Assembly (NCBI GenBank): GCA_017507285.1
Contig: JAFWBF010000157.1
Location: 1-8,594 of the forward strand
DNA length: 8,594 bases
Direction: 5' to 3'
Source of the DNA: Bacteroidales bacterium
GTDB lineage: Bacteria; Bacteroidota; Bacteroidia; Bacteroidales; P3
Made by a program: the position numbers and the translations under genes. Under the pieces are notes generated by a model. The model was not told where the DNA came from, did no database searches, and saw only the letters and a list, made by a program, of their open reading frames with translations. Below are positions 5,429-8,594 of the stretch, in pieces; within the stretch, counting starts at the first letter, position 1, and every line of letters begins with the position of its first letter.

Positions 5429-8242
5429 TTATCGTTTAATTATCAGCTTATCGGTTTTCTCGAAGTTGTTGTTTAAGAATTTGATTATATAAACACCATC
5501 TTTGAGATTTGCAGTGTTGATATAGTGTTGTTTACCAGATCCAAGCTTATGAGTGGCTATTGTTCGGCCGGTCATATCGTATATGTAGCATATTGTTTCA
5601 GATTCGGTATCGCAAACTATTGATAGCTTATCTTGTGCCGGGTTGGGGAAGATGGCTATGCTGTGGTTTGTTGTGGTTTGTGGTTGACATATACCTACTT
5701 TGGGTCTGAAAGTGGCATATATAGTATGGCTTTTCAGTAGGTCAACAAACTCGAGAGTGTTTCCTTCGAAGGCCGTATTTTTACCGCTGATGTATAGCGA
5801 GTCTATTTCGTAACCTTCGTTTGGTGTAAGGGTGTAAATTACATTGTCGCCCCAAACATAGGTGTTCACTCCGCTTGGCGATATTGTACCGTTTCCATCG
5901 GTTGATGACGCTATAATTAAACCATCGGCATAGTTGTATGTCTCTATGCTTATTTGATCGATAGATATTTTGTTTGCACTATAGCTTTCTGCCACTAGCG
6001 ATATCAGGTAGAATTTTGACACTTCGGGTAGTACTGCTATCACTTCCGAGTTGGTGTTGGACATATAGTGTTGCAGGTATTTCCATTCGTTGCTGTTGCC
6101 GGTTTTGTAATACAATGTTAGGCGACCATTGCTTTGTTCGGCCGATGAAGTGTTGTTTAGTTTTATTTTTATAGTGGCGTTTACACTGTCTGCAAACTCA
6201 AATGGTGTAAGTATTATTCTGCTTGATGTGGTATCATTGTTTGTTACATTATATACCAATGTAGAGTTGTCAGATGTCCAATTTGTGTTTCCAGTAATGT
6301 TTTCTTGTGTCCAACATTCGGGTATACCGTTGTCAAATTCCTCTATGTAGGGAAGTGCTGTTGTAGGGTTGCAGTAGGTATGTCCCATGGTTGTTATACC
6401 GTTGGTATATGTGCTGTCGGTTAGTTTAGAGCATATATGGTAGAAATATGTTTCGTTGGGTATAAGGTTGGTATGTGTAAACTTCGAAGCGGAACCTACG
6501 TATATTACTGTGTCGCCATTTTCTAGTACATTGCCGGTAGTGTAGTTGGAGTCGGCTGGAGAGCTGAAGTTGTTGTTTTTTGAGTAACGAACCATCACTT
6601 TGTGGTTGCCGTATTTTTCCCATTTTAGTGCAATTATAGAGTCGGACAAGGCTTCGGCCGAAAGTGAAAGAGGCTCTGGTAGGGCACCATTCATCTTGAA
6701 GTAAATCTTATTGTTATATTCCATTATATAGTTTAGCGATATATTGGATAGGTTTGTATCCCAGTCTCTTATCCAAGGAGTTGTGTAGTCCGAAAGGGTA
6801 GTTCTATTGTACGATCCCGGGAAAGGACACATTTCGCTGTTGACGTTGCCATACGAAGAAGGTGTGTTGTTGGGCTGTTGAAATTCTGTTGCAGCACAAA
6901 CGGGGTACAATTTTTGTGGGTGATTGGTGTTGATGTTCCAATAGTTAAGATCTTTGTGTGCGTGATAAACAATTAGTCCGTGTCCGGGAAGGTTGTTGTC
7001 GAAATGTATTTTCTGACGATTTTCTATAAGGTAATATTCGCCATTGGTGGCAGTATTTATTCTGTAGAAAGAGTTTGAATCTTCCGATGCCGGATTAAGT
7101 ATAACTGTTGTTTGCGTATCCAATACCGTAGGTCTAGCCCAACGGTAGACATACATTTTTGTATATGGGTTGTGGTGGGCGGGGCATGCACCATTGCCAT
7201 TCCACGATCCACTAGACATAAGATCCCATTTTCCTATGCCCGAAAAATCGCCACCCGAACCGGCATAGTCTGTGTCGTAGTAGTCCGGTGCCCCAAACAC
7301 ATGTCCCAATTCGTGGCATATAACGCCTATGTTTGTCAGTTTTTCTTCACTGTTGCCTTGGTATTCGGGCGAGCATGAGTAGGTTGATATTATAGTGCTG
7401 TCGAATGTAAGTGATTCCGAAAGGTTCCATTTGTGCGACCATATACAGTCGGCACCGCCACCGGCTTCTTCGCCCGAACCGGCAAATAGTATGTGTGCAC
7501 CATCCATCACTCCATCGCCATCGTTGTCGTAGTTGGAATAATTTACATGAGCCGATGCAGCTATGAATGCTTCGCGGGCAAACTCTTGTTCGTGGCCGTA
7601 GCTGTTGTTGCCATAGTATGCCATGTTACTATCGGTTACATACGGACCTGCAATGTCCGATTCCAATATGAATTGTCCGTACGAATTTTCGTAGTAGAAA
7701 TCGCGTACACTGCCTTTGGCATAGTTGAAATTGTAGTTTACTTGGTTGAACATATTTCGAACAAATAATTTGCTAACGCTAAATGGCTTGTCTTTGAAAC
7801 CCATAAGTATGATAAGTATTCGTTTGGTACCTACCACATCGCCACTGTATTTTAGTTTTTCTTGTTCTTCGGTAAGTTGCCATAGTGATAGCATTATGTT
7901 TACCTGCTCTTGGCTGAAGCGTAATTTCTTGGGCGTATTTTTGAGAAATTCTATTACCTCTTCCGACCGTTGGTCGATATCTGTTGCTACGTATTTGGAA
8001 GGAATCATATTTTCGTTGTTGTCGGTAGTGGCGTATACAAAATAGCCGTTGTCGTTGGTTATTAGCGAATAGCCGTCTTCTGTTTCGGCCCAATGTACTT
8101 TTTCATCACCCTTCATGTATATTGATACAAAGGTTTTTTTGTCGGGTTGACGGAAACGTATCAACTCCGGATAGGCATCTACTGCCATAAGATTGCTGAA
8201 AAATATTGATATGAATAAACTTAAAGCTAATACTTTTTTCAT
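5429..8242 (-). CDS. Secreted M6-family metalloprotease with adhesin-like domains and T9SS type A sorting domain
   Basis: This 937-residue secreted zinc protease has, in order: a signal peptide (about 1-23, ending near AVDA); an N-terminal region typical of M6 proteases with FVSIYMKGDEKVHWAETEDGY (38-58); the catalytic domain with the acidic, probably calcium-binding stretch DNDGDGVMDG (239-248), IWSH (267-270), zinc motif HELGH with D320 (310-320), and Met-turn LMSSG (341-345); a fibronectin III-like region (about 521-608); a beta-sandwich like cleaved-adhesin/choice-of-anchor-J domains (about 630-768, with EEFDNGIPECW and a final ISIDQISIET); an InlB B-repeat-like unit (about 774-846, NGTISPSG and GYEIDSLYISG); and the T9SS type A domain (about 858-937, IFPNPAQDKLSI and LKDGVYIIKF). 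Family knowledge predicts export by Sec, then by T9SS to the surface or outside, and cleavage of proteins or peptides; the true substrate is unknown. The ATG at 8242 follows the upstream T9SS gene by 10 bp, so they form one operon. All catalytic residues looked for are present. Confidence 0.93.
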   Translation of the reverse strand: MKKVLALSLFISIFFSNLMAVDAYPELIRFRQPDKKTFVSIYMKGDEKVHWAETEDGYSLITNDNGYFVYATTDNNENMIPSKYVATDIDQRSEEVIEFLKNTPKKLRFSQEQVNIMLSLWQLTEEQEKLKYSGDVVGTKRILIILMGFKDKPFSVSKLFVRNMFNQVNYNFNYAKGSVRDFYYENSYGQFILESDIAGPYVTDSNMAYYGNNSYGHEQEFAREAFIAASAHVNYSNYDNDGDGVMDGAHILFAGSGEEAGGGADCIWSHKWNLSESLTFDSTIISTYSCSPEYQGNSEEKLTNIGVICHELGHVFGAPDYYDTDYAGSGGDFSGIGKWDLMSSGSWNGNGACPAHHNPYTKMYVYRWARPTVLDTQTTVILNPASEDSNSFYRINTATNGEYYLIENRQKIHFDNNLPGHGLIVYHAHKDLNYWNINTNHPQKLYPVCAATEFQQPNNTPSSYGNVNSEMCPFPGSYNRTTLSDYTTPWIRDWDTNLSNISLNYIMEYNNKIYFKMNGALPEPLSLSAEALSDSIIALKWEKYGNHKVMVRYSKNNNFSSPADSNYTTGNVLENGDTVIYVGSASKFTHTNLIPNETYFYHICSKLTDSTYTNGITTMGHTYCNPTTALPYIEEFDNGIPECWTQENITGNTNWTSDNSTLVYNVTNNDTTSSRIILTPFEFADSVNATIKIKLNNTSSAEQSNGRLTLYYKTGNSNEWKYLQHYMSNTNSEVIAVLPEVSKFYLISLVAESYSANKISIDQISIETYNYADGLIIASSTDGNGTISPSGVNTYVWGDNVIYTLTPNEGYEIDSLYISGKNTAFEGNTLEFVDLLKSHTIYATFRPKVGICQPQTTTNHSIAIFPNPAQDKLSIVCDTESETICYIYDMTGRTIATHKLGSGKQHYINTANLKDGVYIIKFLNNNFEKTDKLIIKR

Positions 8243-8252
8243 TTTTTTTGTG

Positions 8253-8594
8253 CTATTTTACTATTAATAATTCTGTCTTTTCAAATGTGTTGGATAAGAA
8301 TTGTATCAAATATGTTCCTATTCTCAATCCGTTAATGTCTATTGGGTGTATGCCACAACCTTTTATATATTGTGATTTCACTTTTCGACCGGCAAGGTCG
8401 TATATAGTACACGTTATGTTTTTGGCATTTGTATTGGTTATATCTACAAAGGTTTGTTCTTTGGCCGGGTTGGGGTATAGTGTTATTTTAGGAACGTTAT
8501 TGTTTACGGTTTTTATGTCTACGTATTCCGAGTCGGCAAAAACAATTATGTTGTCCAATGCTATACCGTTGCCGTAGTTGAGTGTTGCTTCGAA
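8253..8594 (-). CDS. C-terminal end of a T9SS type A cargo protein (5' part outside window)
   Basis: The frame is open from the window edge (8594) to the TAG at 8255-8253 and gives 113 residues. It begins FEATLNYGNGIALDNIIVF, which looks like the last strand of a carbohydrate-binding or adhesin-like beta-sandwich (the 'G-I-A-L-D-N-I' pattern common there). A short linker leads into a T9SS type A sorting domain: ITLYPNPAKEQTFVDI, CTIYDLAGRKV, INGLRIGTYLIQF and a final FEKTELLIVK. The last strand is notably close to that of the metalloprotease encoded next (FEKTDKLIIK). The 10-bp gap to the protease start puts both in one transcript, with this gene first. Its main domain and activity lie outside the window. 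Confidence 0.88.
   Translation of the reverse strand, partial: FEATLNYGNGIALDNIIVFADSEYVDIKTVNNNVPKITLYPNPAKEQTFVDITNTNAKNITCTIYDLAGRKVKSQYIKGCGIHPIDINGLRIGTYLIQFLSNTFEKTELLIVK

Overview
The window looks like a chromosomal segment of a Bacteroidota bacterium, most likely Bacteroidales. Three separate C-terminal domains match the type A sorting signal of the type IX secretion system (T9SS). A fourth protein carries a CHU_C-like (type B-like) domain. An ECF sigma factor is paired with a membrane protein. The promoter in front of nadB fits the Bacteroidota consensus (TTTG, 19 bp, TAnnTTTG). Shine-Dalgarno sequences are mostly absent. A and T are somewhat more common than G and C, and all genes have similar codon use, so nothing suggests recent transfer.

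Layout, left to right. Bases 1-186 are the 3' end of a T9SS cargo gene on the + strand, followed by a hairpin (214-249). A Bacteroidota-type promoter (289-319) then drives nadB, L-aspartate oxidase (354-1916, +). A MATE-family efflux transporter gene follows on the same strand (2006-3379). From 3380 to 3787 there is a 408-bp gene-free stretch between convergent genes. It holds the most unusual sequence in the window: six copies of the palindrome GAGTCGACTC at a regular 22-23 bp spacing, with diverged 12-13 bp spacers.

The right half is on the - strand. Read in the direction of transcription, it starts with the 3' end of another T9SS type A cargo (8594-8253). Only 10 bp later comes a 937-residue secreted M6-family metalloprotease with adhesin-like domains and its own T9SS signal (8242-5429). 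A strong intrinsic terminator (5412-5377) ends this unit. Next is a two-gene unit: an ECF sigma factor (5330-4767) and, overlapping it by 14 bp, a single-pass membrane protein (4780-3788). That protein has the position and layout of an anti-sigma factor, but its outer part ends in a degenerate CHU_C domain.

How the genes fit together. NadB makes iminoaspartate for NAD synthesis and, like the MATE pump, is probably unrelated to the right half. The right half combines secreted T9SS proteins with a transmembrane sigma regulator bearing a T9SS-like domain. This suggests, without proving it, that cell-surface or T9SS state is sensed and passed to gene expression. The palindrome array and this regulator are the two items most worth following up.
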